From Diospyros lotus (taxonomy: Eukaryota; Streptophyta; Magnoliopsida; Ericales; Ebenaceae), in contig NC_068340.1 of NCBI RefSeq assembly GCF_014633365.1, positions 36,480,328-36,544,327 on the forward strand: 64,000 nt of DNA, in the 5' to 3' direction. Shown here one piece after another: positions 22,060 through 34,100 of the stretch; positions within the stretch are counted from its first letter, which is position 1; every line of letters starts with the position of its first letter. The notes under the pieces are model-generated. The model did not search any database and was not told where the DNA came from. It saw nothing but the letters and a program-made list of their open reading frames with translations. Position numbers and translations under genes: made by a program.

Positions 22060-22680
22060 CATTTTGATCATGGATAACAAGTAAGTTCGCAAATGATGTC
22101 GAGCTATTCGCAAATAGTTTAGTGTTCAACTTTATAAAAAGTCGTTTGATTTTGTTCGTTAAGATAAATTAATCGAGATTGAATTTAATTTTGAAACTAA
22201 ATTTATAAAAGAGTTTTGAGTTCAATAAAACTCGACTTATTAAAATTTGTGAACATATTCAATTAGAAACTTGTGAATATTAATAAAATCGATTAAAGAT
22301 TCGTAAACATATTCAATTAGAAGTTCATGAATAAATTCGTTTATAAATATATTTATTTATAATTTTAAAAATATATTATTTAATATAAAGTTATTAAATT
22401 TTAAATTATTATAATAATTTAATGAATTTGAATATTTTTAAAATTATTATATATATTAATTTAATTATTTAACATATTATAATAAAATAAAATAATAAAT
22501 TAAATTTAAACAAAATAACAAATTTTAGCGAGCGTGACCCTGAACTCTCCAGCAGGCGCTCAAGCTCAACTCATCAACCTTTTGACTAGTTGATCTCAAG
22601 CTTGAGTTTGGCTCGAGCCTAGGAATTGGCTCACGAGCCAAACTTTGATTGGACTTGAATCAAATGTAACCCTATCAACA
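22060..22680. mobile_element. Degenerate hAT-like repeat
   Basis: The right portion (22525-22680) is rich in CTCGAGC / GAGCCAAAC motifs and ends TGTAACCCTA, the complement of a TAGGGTTACA-type hAT terminus. The left terminus is not clear and no TSD was found. The block shares TTCGTTTATAAATAT-like sequence with 23270-24140. Confidence 0.35.
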
Positions 22681-22794
22681 AGATGACACCAAAAAAAACA
22701 TATCATCCAAAAATTTTAATAATATTCTATTAAATTTTAGTAACAAACATCACAAGTCTTTTCATCTTGAATTAAGTGAACTCACGAGCTACAA

Positions 22795-22910
22795 TAAAAA
22801 CAACATTGAGGGCGAGGCGAGGATGCTCAAATTTAAACTCTTTCCTCATCCAAGCGCATACCAACCACTAAACCAGTGCCTCAATGGTGGTCATGAAGTC
22901 CCATATTTAA
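22795..22910 (-). mobile_element. Possible tRNA-derived SINE fragment
   Basis: The reverse complement contains an A-box-like GGTTTAGTGGTTGGTATGCG and, about 40 bases further, a degenerate B-box-like GAGTTTAAATTTGAGC. No TSD could be identified, so the call is weak. Confidence 0.3.
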
Positions 22911-23269
22911 TTTACCATTATTTCCCCATTTTATTTAGTGCAATTTCCATCTTTTGGGGTTTGTTTTCTTCAAATATATAGTTTTTTTTTTTTTCAACCT
23001 TCGGCGTGGCAGATGTGCATTGCCCACCTAGATATATTGGGTTCACTTTCTCAAATATGGCTTTCGAGTTCACAGATTTATTGTGTTAAGATATTTTTCA
23101 ACTTATTTTTATGTAAGATACTAAACCAAGCACTAAAAGATTAACAACAATCTATTTGTATGTGTATGATATTATTTGTCAAATTGGTAATGTTTTAATT
23201 TTGGCCTTAAGACTAATGTTTTTTAAAATATCGCAAGGAACTAGTAATAACATTTTGTGTGTGATTAAA

Positions 23270-24150
23270 AGTGTAAATGAGTTGAGTTGGGCTGTGTTTG
23301 AGTCTAACTCGTTTGCTTATAAATACGTTCAAATTTAATTCATTTATGAGTTGAGTTTTGTGAAAAATATTTAAATTTAGTTTGTTTATATGTTTTTATG
23401 TTTGTGTTCAGTTCGATTAAACTTAAACGAGACTTATTTTGAATTTATTTATAAACAACAAATTAAGATTATAAACGTGTTTGTTATTTTTAGATTTGTT
23501 ACTTGTGTATTTAAAAAATAAATATCTTGACTGACAAAAAAAATGTTCATAAAAAAGAAAATTAATTATATAATGAATAAAAAGTATTAATTATATAATT
23601 ATTTCTACATAGAATAATGCTAAACCCTAAACTCTCACCATTGCCCAAACAATTATTGCATTATTAGTTTTAGATAATAATAATTAAATAATAATAAATA
23701 CATCTTACTTTTAAATAAAGTGCATTATTATATCTTGTTTCTTAGTTTCTAAATAATTATAAATGTTAGTTAATTGAATAGTTTAAAATATGATATATTT
23801 ATTATCAATTAATAAAATTATTTTGAGATAAAAAACAAGACGCAATAGTGAATATTACTTTTTATACCTAATATATTATATTTATTATATATAAAATATA
23901 AATATATAATATTTTAAACGAAATATAAACAATGTCTAAACTATTTATAAACAAATTTGTTTATGAATATAAAGCAAGTTTATTCATGAACATAAATAAA
24001 TTAAATAAATATTTGTTTGAGCTTAACTCTTTTATTAAATGAGTTGAGAATTTTTATTCAAATTTGTTTGATTATTTAATAAAAAAAATATAAGTGAGTT
24101 TGTTCATGAATTGTTAACCAAGTGTATTGACTCATTTACAACTTTGCGTT
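23270..24150. mobile_element. Degenerate hAT-like element with GTGTAAATGAGTTGA ends
   Basis: The left end GTGTAAATGAGTTGAGTTGG (23269-23288) is echoed in inverse at the right by TTGACTCATTTACAAC (about 24127-24142). The interior has paired TAAACTTAAACGAG / GTTTGAGCTTAACTC blocks. TSDs are no longer readable. It has no coding content. Confidence 0.35.
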
Positions 24151-24645
24151 AGACCTTGATTGGAATAAAATGCTTACGGATCGAAATAATATTATTTTAG
24201 AAAAAATTTATCCAAAAATATGTAAGTTAGAATTTAGTTCGGCCAAATAAATATTAATTTAGTAACAAGATATTACTTATCTAATTTTTTTATTTTTAGA
24301 CTTTTCGGCTGATCCCATATTACCGCTCCATATAAGAAGTATTTTAAGTTTAACGATTGAGACGGTGTTAAAATGTCACTTCATGACATATGTATATTGC
24401 TAATCTTATACATATATATATATTTAAAGATCTTTTTAGGTAATTTTTTTTAAAAAAAAAAAAGTTTAAGAACTAAATTGGTTAAACCGAACTGGGAGGA
24501 ACTTGCTTGATTTTTACCTAAAATTTAAATATTAATTATTAAATTAAAGCAAAAAAAACTAAATTTATTTTTCTCTTTAATCCAAACATTCATTTGTAAT
24601 TGTGAGAGAATATTGATCTTAAACTTCTAGTCTCCAATAGACCTA

Positions 24646-24713
24646 CGAAAGAGAAAATGGTTTAGGGCGCAGTGTGTCTCGAAAGAGAAAATGGTTTAGG
24701 GCGCAGTGTGTCT
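24646..24713. repeat. Perfect 34-bp tandem duplication
   Basis: A 34-base unit starting CGAAAGAGAAAATGG and ending GCGCAGTGTGTCT is present twice with no difference (24646-24679, 24680-24713), which suggests a recent slippage event. Confidence 0.9.
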
Positions 24714-26650
24714 CTCATGTAAATTTTCTTATACTTAAGTTAGTTTTTGAAAGAATACAGAAAAATAAAAAAATTGTAGTATATATTGAGTTTTTGTTTT
24801 ACCTTGACTAGAATAATAATCTCTTATTTATAGAGATTGAAGTTAATAAGTAAAACAGTATCCACATTTTTTTAGATAATCTATTTTTAGATTTTCAAGT
24901 AGAGATTTTGGAAATAATTTTGACATATTTTTTAATTTGAAAGAGGTTTTTGATAAGGTCTCCCGCCAGAGTGTCTTGAGGTACTCAAAAGAGACTCCCA
25001 AAAAGTACGAAGAAAGGCTTATATGAGAGTCTCCTAGGGATAGTTAATCGATGAAGCCTCCTCAACTTCCTTTTTGGGGGCCTTTTTCTTGGACATATTT
25101 TAGATTTAGGCTCATTTTCTTATACACAACAGATATTTGAAACATAATTTTCCATGAATCACCAAGATTTGTTCTACACATTTAGCTTGTATGGTCTTCA
25201 ATTTTACAATAATACCTTTTACCTTTTTTTTTCTTTTTACCACAACAAGGGCAAAACCTAACCAGCCCGATTAAAGACATAGGCCACCTATGTGGAGTAT
25301 GCCTAGGGCCTTCCTTCCCTGTGCCTAGGGCCTTCTAAGAAGGAGGGGCTTCAAAATTAATAATTAGTCAAAAATATTTTTTTAATAATTTAAGATATAA
25401 AATTATTAATTCTATTTTATAATTTTTTTTAATTCACATTTTATTTATTTTGTTATTTATTTTGAACAAAAAGACCTCCTAACTCCCCAAGTTTATGGAT
25501 CATTTTTTAATATTAGACAATGTATAGTGAGATATCATTTAAACGAAAAAGTCACTAACTTTATAAGTCTACGAATTATTTTTTAATATTAGATAATAAA
25601 TAATGTGGTGTAAACTAGTAACACAACCAAAAAAAAAATGATATTATTTTAAGAGGAGAATTTGATAAAATTATTATTTAGACGATAAAAATTTTATTTG
25701 AGAATCTGCACTTATTTAGGTATTAAAAAATAATAATAAACGAATCAATGAATTTTTAATTTACATATCTAATTATAAACTCTTCATATTTTTTATTTAT
25801 TTAATTTTTATATTTTTATTTTATCTATATTATTAATTAAAAAATATTTTCTAAACTAGGATACTAAAATTTAATTAGTGATTTTATATTTTAAAAAATA
25901 AAAATAAAAATAAAAAATAAAATTTTGTTATTTTTTTAAAAACTGCTAAATTAATTATCACCTACGCCCACCAACCCTGGCCCCGAGGCTAACTTCTCCT
26001 CTGAGTAAATCTTTGTATCTGTCTTAAAATTGGTGCTGCCCCCGAAGCACTTTTTAAATGATGCTATCATTACGTCATTAGCTAAAGTTTGAGGGCTTCG
26101 TTCGTCATCGCATGAAGTCCGTCTTTGCTACTTTTAGAGTGGCCATTCAGTGCCCTTTGGGCCAGGGGGTAATGGCGCTCGTCGTCAACATTGTCAGGAG
26201 ACCAAGTTCAAAGCTTTTCAAGGGTTTTCTTGTAATTTGCCCTCCAAATAGATTGATCTAGCATAACCTTGTTCAATTTTGAGTGACATCATTTATTAAT
26301 TCTTTAAATTAATTTATATATAACTATGAAAACTAAAAAGAACAACTTGGATCGATAGAGGGTCAATTAACGTAACGCGTTCCAAGTAAATATATGTATA
26401 TGAATTTGTATATAAATTTATTCTTAACAAAATAGATTATTATATGCTCTTATGGCAAAATCAAACTTTGAAGAGTTAGAATAACTTGGATTGGATATTG
26501 GTTGCGCATGGATTTGGACATATGTATGCTTTTAACAACAATGTATCTAAACAATATATTTAGAATTTTAAATTCCAAATGACAGTTAATGATAGAGTAA
26601 AATGACTTCGTGCAAATGCACCCTAAGAATTTAAAGTTTTATGTGTAATT
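24714..26650. other. Repeat-derived intergenic sequence
   Basis: Fragments resemble hAT ends (GCCTAGGGCCTTC near 25309-25340 and CCAACCCTGGCCCCGAGGC near 25973-25990), without complete termini. A tRNA-like stretch at 26155-26215 (GGGTAATGGCGCTCG, then CAAGTTCAAAGC) may be a SINE relic. No genes were recognised. Confidence 0.35.
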
Positions 26651-26660
26651 TTTATTAAGA

Positions 26661-26684
26661 TCCCTCTCTCTCTCTCTCTCTCAT
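26661..26684. repeat. (CT)n microsatellite
   Basis: CT dinucleotide tract of about 24 bases. It produces the arginine/glutamate-rich N-terminus of a minus-strand open frame that is not considered a gene. Confidence 0.9.
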
Positions 26685-27004
26685 GTAATCTGTCATAGAA
26701 GCAAACACCCATTTTATTGTTATTAATTGCTGAAACTTTGTCAAGATTTTATTTTTTTCAAAATACCCTTCCATAATTCCTTCATTTTTTATAATAACTA
26801 CTCCCATATGCATACTTAATTTTCTATAATAATTCCTTAATTTATATAACCATTTGTTTAATTTCACAAAATAACTATATATTAATTTGTACTTAAAAGA
26901 AACAAAAAGTTATTTCTTTGAACATGCTAGTAATTGAACTGCCCACCTCCTAATACTTATAAGTAATGCTACTTGCATATTTAGCTCGACATCTATATTG
27001 ACAT

Positions 27005-29536
27005 CAGAGTTGGTTTTGGGTTTTCTAAGAGTCAGGGCAAATTTTTTCCCTTTATATATATAAAAGTATAGTAGTCTTGAAAAAAAAAAAATTTCTCCCA
27101 AAAATTACATTAATGATTTGTAATTAATACTTATTGCATTAATAATTTTTATTTTATAATTTGCATTAATAATTTAAATCTTTCAATTGCTTTGAAATAA
27201 TAGATAGTAATAAAATTTCTCCCCAAAACTTGCATTAATGATTTGCATTTAGTATTTATTGTATTAATAATTTAAATATTTCAATTGTTTTGAAATAATA
27301 TGTACTAATTATTGTAAAATTAACAATGAATTTTAAATATACGAGTTTTTCAATACTAATCATGGGCTTTTCAATACATTATTATGTAAATATTAAATAT
27401 TTAATTAATCCATCAATCAATCAAAAATAAATACTATTTATGAGGAATATGAATAGATACTTAAACTATTAATTAAGTCACAGAAAATTGTTCATTTATA
27501 TAAAATTCTATCTTTATATAATATAATATAAATATTATATATTATATATAATCTTTATCTTTATATATATAAAAGTAAGATAGTGTTGAAAAAAGAAATT
27601 TTTCCCCAAAACTTGCATTAATAATTTACAATTAATACTTATTGTGTTAATAATTTATATTTTGTAATTTACATTAATAATTTAAATCTTTCAATTGCTT
27701 TGAAATAATAAATAGTAATAAAATTTTCCCCAAAAACTTGCATCAATGATTTGCATTTAGTACTTATTGCATTAATAATTTATATTTTGTAATTTGCATT
27801 AATAATTTAAATCTTTCAATTGTTTTAAAATAATATGTACTAATTATTATAAAATTAATAATAGATTTTAAATATACGAGTTTTTCAATGCTAATCATAG
27901 GTTTTTCAATACATTATTATGTGAATATTAAATATTTAATTAATCCATTAATTAATCAAAAATAAATACTATTTATGAGTAATATGAATAGATACTTAAA
28001 CTATTAATTAAGTCACAGAAAATTATTCATTTATATAAAATTATATCTTTATATAATATAATATAAATATTATATATTATATATAATATATAATATATAG
28101 TAGAATAGTAGCAAATATTTATTCCCTCTAAAAATCTGCTAAACTATTTTTTACATCTAAAATTTATATTAAACTTGCATGAATTTTTTAATGCTATTAA
28201 TTAATCAAAAATAAATATTTTTGGTTAGATCTTCTTATCAATTAATTCGTCAATCAATCAAAAATAAATACTATTTATGAGAAATATGAATAGGCACTTA
28301 AAGTATTAACTAAGTCGCATAAAATTATTCATTCATTAAAATCTTACCTTTGTATAATATAATAATATATAATATATTACATTAAAATAGAATAGTTTGC
28401 AAATTTTTGTTCCCTCCAAAAGTCTGTCAAACTGTTTTTTGCCTCTAAAATTTGTATTAAATTTGCATGGGTTTTATGAGAAATATTAATAGACAACTTA
28501 AACTATTATTTAAGTCATAGAAAATTGTCCATTTATTTAAAATGTTATCTTTATATCTTTATTCTATATATATTTATATAATATTAAAATATGATAGTCA
28601 AACAAAGTATTTTTGTCAAGTGTCAATCAATGGTGAATTTTTTCCCTCAAAAACTTGCATTAAATTAAATGTAGTGATTAATTAATTATTAATTACTTTA
28701 ATAATTATATTATAGTCTTGAAAATGTGATATCTTAACAAATTCATAAAAATTTATTTAAGGTTGTCAAATGCTAGAGTTTTTCAATGCTAATTAATATT
28801 TAAGGTATCACATTTTTAAGACTATGAAAGAAATCAAAATTCATATTTTTAAAATTTTGTTATTATTGAAAAAACTTATTCTTACTCATATTTAAAAGTT
28901 TTAATTTATATTTATAACTATAATATAATAAATGAAAAATAACGTATGTGTGGATATATTAGATTTTATAATATTTATTTATAAATAAATATAATAAATA
29001 AAAAAAATTATAAATATTTTGTCAAATGACCTACTTAATGTGTTAATTATTCTTTAACATATTGAATGACAGTATATTGAATTAAAAGTGTTCTCTATTA
29101 ATATATTAAATAGCGAATAATTAATTAAACTTAAAATTTGATAAATGATTAAAAATTGAAAAAATTATAATTATCAATTCTATTAAAATTATTTAAAATA
29201 ACAAGTTTATTTTTTTTATTTTTAAATTAAACTCTCCCGTGTATCACACGGGTTCATCACTAGTTAAATAAACAAAATAAAAGTTATCAACTAATTAATT
29301 TTATTAAAATTATAAGAATTTACAAAAGATTTTTCTTCCTCGTTATGTTCTATCTCGAGATTGAGAATTGATTGATTGGGTTCCCTTTTCATTTCATTGA
29401 CAGAGTATAGCGACAACTTTTTTTGTTAATATTTTTTTAATTTTTTATACACATATATACATAGGCTTAAAAAAAAATTTTGGGCCCCTCTCAATTGTGG
29501 GTCCCAAGTTGTAGCCCTGGGCTAAAGCCGGCTCTG
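27005..29536. mobile_element. hAT element split by a Helitron, 8-bp TSD
   Basis: The left end CAGAGTTGGTTTTGGG (27005-27020) and the right end, whose complement reads CAGAGCCGGCTTTAGCC (29520-29536), are diverged inverted repeats. They are flanked by a perfect 8-bp duplication ATTGACAT (26997-27004 and 29537-29544). Only about 40 bases at the left and 270 at the right are hAT sequence; the rest is the inserted Helitron. The right end (GGGCCCCTCTCAATTG, CCCTGGGC) is the same family as the element at 58779-59961. Confidence 0.82.
27047..29263 (+). mobile_element. Non-autonomous Helitron with tandem 5' modules
   Basis: The 3' end is canonical: hairpin CCCGTGT-ATC-ACACGGG (29236-29252), then TTCATCA and CTAG (29260-29263) followed by T. 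The 5' end reads TCCCTTTATATATATAAAAG and recurs inside as TCTTTATATATATAAAAG (about 27557). Modules 27050-27550 and 27557-28095 are near-identical over about 500 bases, and two more diverged partial copies follow (about 28210-28390 and 28465-28560). There is no Rep/helicase coding sequence, so it would depend on an autonomous partner. The exact 5' base is uncertain by a few nucleotides. Confidence 0.75.
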
Positions 29537-29544
29537 ATTGACAT

Positions 29545-29995
29545 TTCATTAATTAATTATTAATATATTTTTCACTTGAATGATTTAATAAGAAATATAT
29601 TGATAATTTACTTAAATAATAAATACAAATATCTAAATGAATTATCAATACACTTTTTCATTTAAATGATTTAATAAGTGATGTCTTGATAATTGATTAA
29701 TAAAATGTCAATATGAGTGTCAATCGAGATATAAAAGTATAACATTACTTTAGTAGTCATACAATAATTCTTCAGCCCTAGAAGATAAATGACACTCTCC
29801 ATCTCCACCATTATTCCCGGATTTATTTGTTTAATGTCTATATTGTTGTAAAATGGGATTAGAATTGGTATTTAAAACTAACAACTACCCAAGACGAGAC
29901 GTGTCAAGCACTGATCTAAAGGATAAATTTTATTTTTCAAAAACAAAATCTCAATACAATAGGTTGATAACGGCTACCTTCTCAAATTATAATAA
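29545..29995. other. AT-rich intergenic sequence
   Basis: Two diverged direct copies of a TTGAATGATTTAATAAG / TAAATGATTTAATAAG unit lie near 29575-29700. Otherwise no features are recognised. Confidence 0.4.
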
Positions 29996-30007
29996 GCACC
30001 TCTCACT

Positions 30008-30253
30008 GTCCAAAAGGTGAAACGCTAACTACTTCGGACGTCCCTCACATTCGGCCCGACAGACTGTGAGGGGGGTTAATTATGGTGATTTAGTCGGACG
30101 CAGGGGTTAGACCCGTGCTCACCGCGCACAAGGAGCCCCCCTCACTTTGGAGAGGAGTACCCCACATTGCCGATTGCGAGACTCGATCTCCGGTCATTGT
30201 CCAAGATTCATCCCAGAAGGCACTTTGTGCCCCCTTGCTTGACCAACTGGGCT
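30008..30253 (-). mobile_element. tRNA-derived SINE (246 bp) with 12-bp TSD
   Basis: On the minus strand the element begins AGCCCAGTTGGTCAAGC, which fits an RNA polymerase III A box, and carries a B-box-like AGATCGAGTCTCG (complement of about 30177-30190). A perfect 12-bp duplication GCACCTCTCACT flanks it (29996-30007 and 30254-30265). The tail ends TTTTGGAC on this strand. The length and TSD fit a plant SINE. Confidence 0.7.
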
Positions 30254-30265
30254 GCACCTCTCACT

Positions 30266-31176
30266 TGTATTAGCAAAGTGAGGCTAACAAAAACAATTTA
30301 ACAAAGAAGCTAGCTGAAAATTCAAGAGAGAAACAAAAAATATTATGCGAGTTTTTTTATTTTATCTAAAAAGGAAAGTCACCAATCCATAGCTTTATAT
30401 AGATTTCATCCCGACGTCAGAAAACATAGCATTTGCAAGCCATAAAGGTGGCTTAAATGGGGTTTTGAATTTGAAATTAAACTCAAATTCAAAACCAAAA
30501 AAAAAAAAAATTGAATGATAATTAAAGTAGAAATCAACAATCAAAATTGTTTAAAACTTGATTTTGTAACCGAAATAGTTTTAAAAGCTTTTTAACGGGA
30601 ACAATTAAGACTTGATTTAATAATGACAAAGTAATGGCTTTTGGGATAAGCTTATTTTTACAACATATATACAAAGCTTGAGTTGGGGCAATTCACGGAA
30701 CACCCAAAATACAGGGAAAAAGCCAAATACTATGGGTGAAAGCCAAGTGGCAGCTAGGGAGCAGCACAGCTTGGCACATACAGCTGTAATTTCCATAGAA
30801 AGCTTGTCCAAGTCTACTTCCACAAGAACCTAGACCCAGCTCCAGAACCAGAAGGTGTACACAGCCGGGTTCAATAGGTACACAGCCGCCAATCTATGTT
30901 GTTGTCCTCAAAACCAGTTCCGCCCTTCAATGGGTACACAGCCCGGGTTCAATGGTACACAGCCGCCAATCTATTTTGTTGTCAAGCTCCAAGACAAACA
31001 AACAAAACACGCGCCCCCCCCCCCCCCCCCCCCCCCCCCTCCTCTTCAAAACCAACCAGTTCTGCCCTCCATACAACTGCAAGGAAATACAAACCATCTC
31101 AATATACACCCATTCACCCAAACCTCCCTTTCACTAATTTCTGCTTTTTTGATCTTGGTATTCCTCGAACTCTGGC
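30266..31176 (+). promoter_or_regulatory. Upstream region of the dioxygenase gene: direct repeat and C26 tract
   Basis: Two direct copies (about 79 bp apart) of TACACAGCCGCCAATCTAT with flanking TTCAAT(A)GG sequence occupy about 30855-30985. They are followed by a homopolymer of 26 C at 31014-31039. The start codon is 138 bases beyond the C tract, so these repeats lie in the proximal promoter or 5' UTR. No clear TATA box was seen. Short proline-rich reading frames across the C tract are artefacts. Confidence 0.5.
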
Positions 31177-34100
31177 ATGGAGAGCGACGAGAAGAATAAT
31201 TCAAGCTCTTTTCCAATCGGAGAGACTGCCCAAGAGAAGGGGCTGTCTCATGTGCCCGAAGCCTATGAGGTTCCGTCTTCACAGAGGCCCAGTTTAGAGC
31301 CGGAGACGGCGGATGTGCCCCTCATTGACCTCAACGGACTCCGTTGTGGTGGCGCCGCCGATCGCCGGGGTGCCATCGTCGAGGAGATTGGGCAGGCGTG
31401 CCGCCGCTATGGCTTTTTTCAGGTAAATCAAACTGTATAGTCTTGTTTAATCTAGCTAGTGATCTTACAATTTCTTTGGCTCCTTCGCTTAGACACGGTC
31501 TGCATAGCTATAATTTTGGCATTTCGTTTTTGTTTCTTTGTCACAGTTGTAAGGAGCAAACGGACTTAGTTATATGTATTTAAATTATCATCTTTTCTTC
31601 GCTCCTCAGATAAGGTTTTGATCGTCTCTCTTTGTCCGTTTCGTCCGGGGTTGTTCCATTTTCACATATGACGCATATGGGCTGAAGCACACATATATAA
31701 TATATACACTCTGTTTTTCCTGAAGCATGACGTGATGAGCACATGCACATTTTAATTGAGTTGATTAACTAAAGGAAATTAAACGCACTGATATATAATT
31801 GTTTGTTTAATTAATTTCTGACCGTCAGGTTGTGAACCATGGGATAGACCAAGCGGTGCTGGAAGGAGCCCTTTCTGCGGCCTCTGATTTTTTCAGCTTG
31901 CCGGCGCCGGAGAAGATCAAGTTTTTTTCCAATGACGTGCACAAGCCCGTCAGGTATGCGTCAAGCTTGAAAGACGGCGTCGACACGATCCAATTTTGGC
32001 GTATCTTCTTGAAACACTACGCTCATCCGTTGGGGGACTGGATTAACTCTTGGCCTGCAAACCCACCAACCTACAGGTATACGAAAATTTGCCCGAGAAA
32101 ATTGACATTTGCTTAGAGATTTTTTATACCCACCCAAAAGGTCACATCGTTAAAACTTCTATTCAAACATCATTCGTAACTGGGCGGTCCTATCAGATCA
32201 AAGGTCGGGGTTGCCGTAAGTTGGTCTCATGTCATCTCACACGGTGCAGGGGCGGATTTAGCCCAGGCAGCCCACAATCACATTTAATTTTGTAATGTAA
32301 AAAAAAATTATTTTTAATAACAGCCCACCCAACCCAACCCATTTATAGCTTCCAGCCCAGCCCATTTATTTATAACTTCAAAAACTAATATTAATCTCCC
32401 CCCAGCTTCCTGATTCCTCCCTTAGAAGTTTAAATTGTCCCTTATGCGTTCTGCCTTCTGTTGTTTGAACCCTATAAATATCTCCTCAAATCATCTCCCC
32501 TCTAGATCCCTCCTTCCTGTAGTGCGGCTTGCTGCTCCCCTTCTCTTCACCAATGCGGTGGTGCCATTTTTCTCCTCATACTCCTATGTTATTATTATCC
32601 TCTTTTTTAAATAGTCTCTATTTTTCTTGTGTTTCTTCAAATTATCGATTAATTTTGTGTATATTTTAATATTTATAAAATCTTTGGTGATCTCAAAGAA
32701 CTGTGTTTAATAGGTTATGGGATGCTTTTGTTATCTTTTTTGGTCAATAGCAATTAGACATTAGGTGCATGCCTGCTGTTTTCAATTATAATGTGTTTGT
32801 GAGTTATGTTTTTCAGTTATTTGAGAATTTTAATCTGTAATTTAAGAATGAAAATTATGTAAGAATATTTTTTAACCTTAATTTATATTAAAAAACTAAT
32901 CTTAATTTATATTAAAAAATGCTTATCTTAATCTTGAGGAGTTGTTTGATTATTGAATTGTATTATTTTTTTATTTGTATATCTTAGAATTTAGAATGGA
33001 ATAATTTTCTGCGAAAAAAAAAAATATTATTATCTTTCTTCAGAAAAAGAGATCATCAAATTAGTGAAAGTATTTTAATTTTTAATAGACAAAATGAATC
33101 TAATGAATTTATACCAATTATTAATGAGCATTTTTTTGGTTTAGGATTTAGGGAACAACATAAAATTTGCCCGACAAGAGTAATTTGTGAGGCTACCGTG
33201 TGGGTCTAATGGAACGGGTGAAATCCACACACCCAAGAGGGGGTGAGACCTATACATCTAACCCCCCGCTAGCTTATTTTTAACAAGATACTATTGCTCG
33301 ACGAAAAGAATAAAACAAATCTATACAAAAAAAAATTATTATATTAATTTTTTAAAATTTTGATTTCCCAACGTAAATTCTTGGATGGGCCCTGCATGGT
33401 GGGATAGGATTGCATTGAGTCAAATTCTTCTCTATATGGCTACATGATCCGGATGCTTCCTTACTTCAGATAATTTATATATATATATATATATATGTAA
33501 AATTTGTAAACATGGAGCTAATGTATTGACATAAAGAAAAAGACGCTAACCAATTAAGTCGTCTCGAGTTGTTTGCTCATAACACATGACTATACAAATA
33601 TATATATATATATATATTATAAGGACTGGAGCAAATCTAGGAACAAATTTGAGGGAGGACTGACCCTAAATCCATAAGTATTTTAGTTCTCTTTCTCCCA
33701 AATAAATCAGATCTATCTGGGGAGGGCTGAATCTGGGAGAGTTAGAGCCCGTCGGTCCCTAAATCTACCCCTGAATAGGGATGTAAACAAATTAATTATA
33801 AAGTCATATTTATATATATATATATATATACATATATAAACAAACTGAAGTGATACTTTTTGTCTTTCTGTGTGAATATAGTTTATCAGTTTTAACTATG
33901 ATCCGGCTGCTGTGAATCTTTAAGTAAATTGTGGGGACTCTAGTTTTCATAGTGGACAATATCTCTTCTTTAATAAAGTGATATATATATACTCAGATTT
34001 AAAGCCATTTTATTTATTCCGTCATTACCAATTATACTAAATACGATTAGATTCAATCAGTGTCATGAATGCATATGCTTCTAATTAATTAGTAAGTATT

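Noticed and set aside
30896..31297. Proline-rich frames upstream of the dioxygenase
   Set aside because: They translate the 26-C homopolymer and run out of frame into dioxygenase exon 1.
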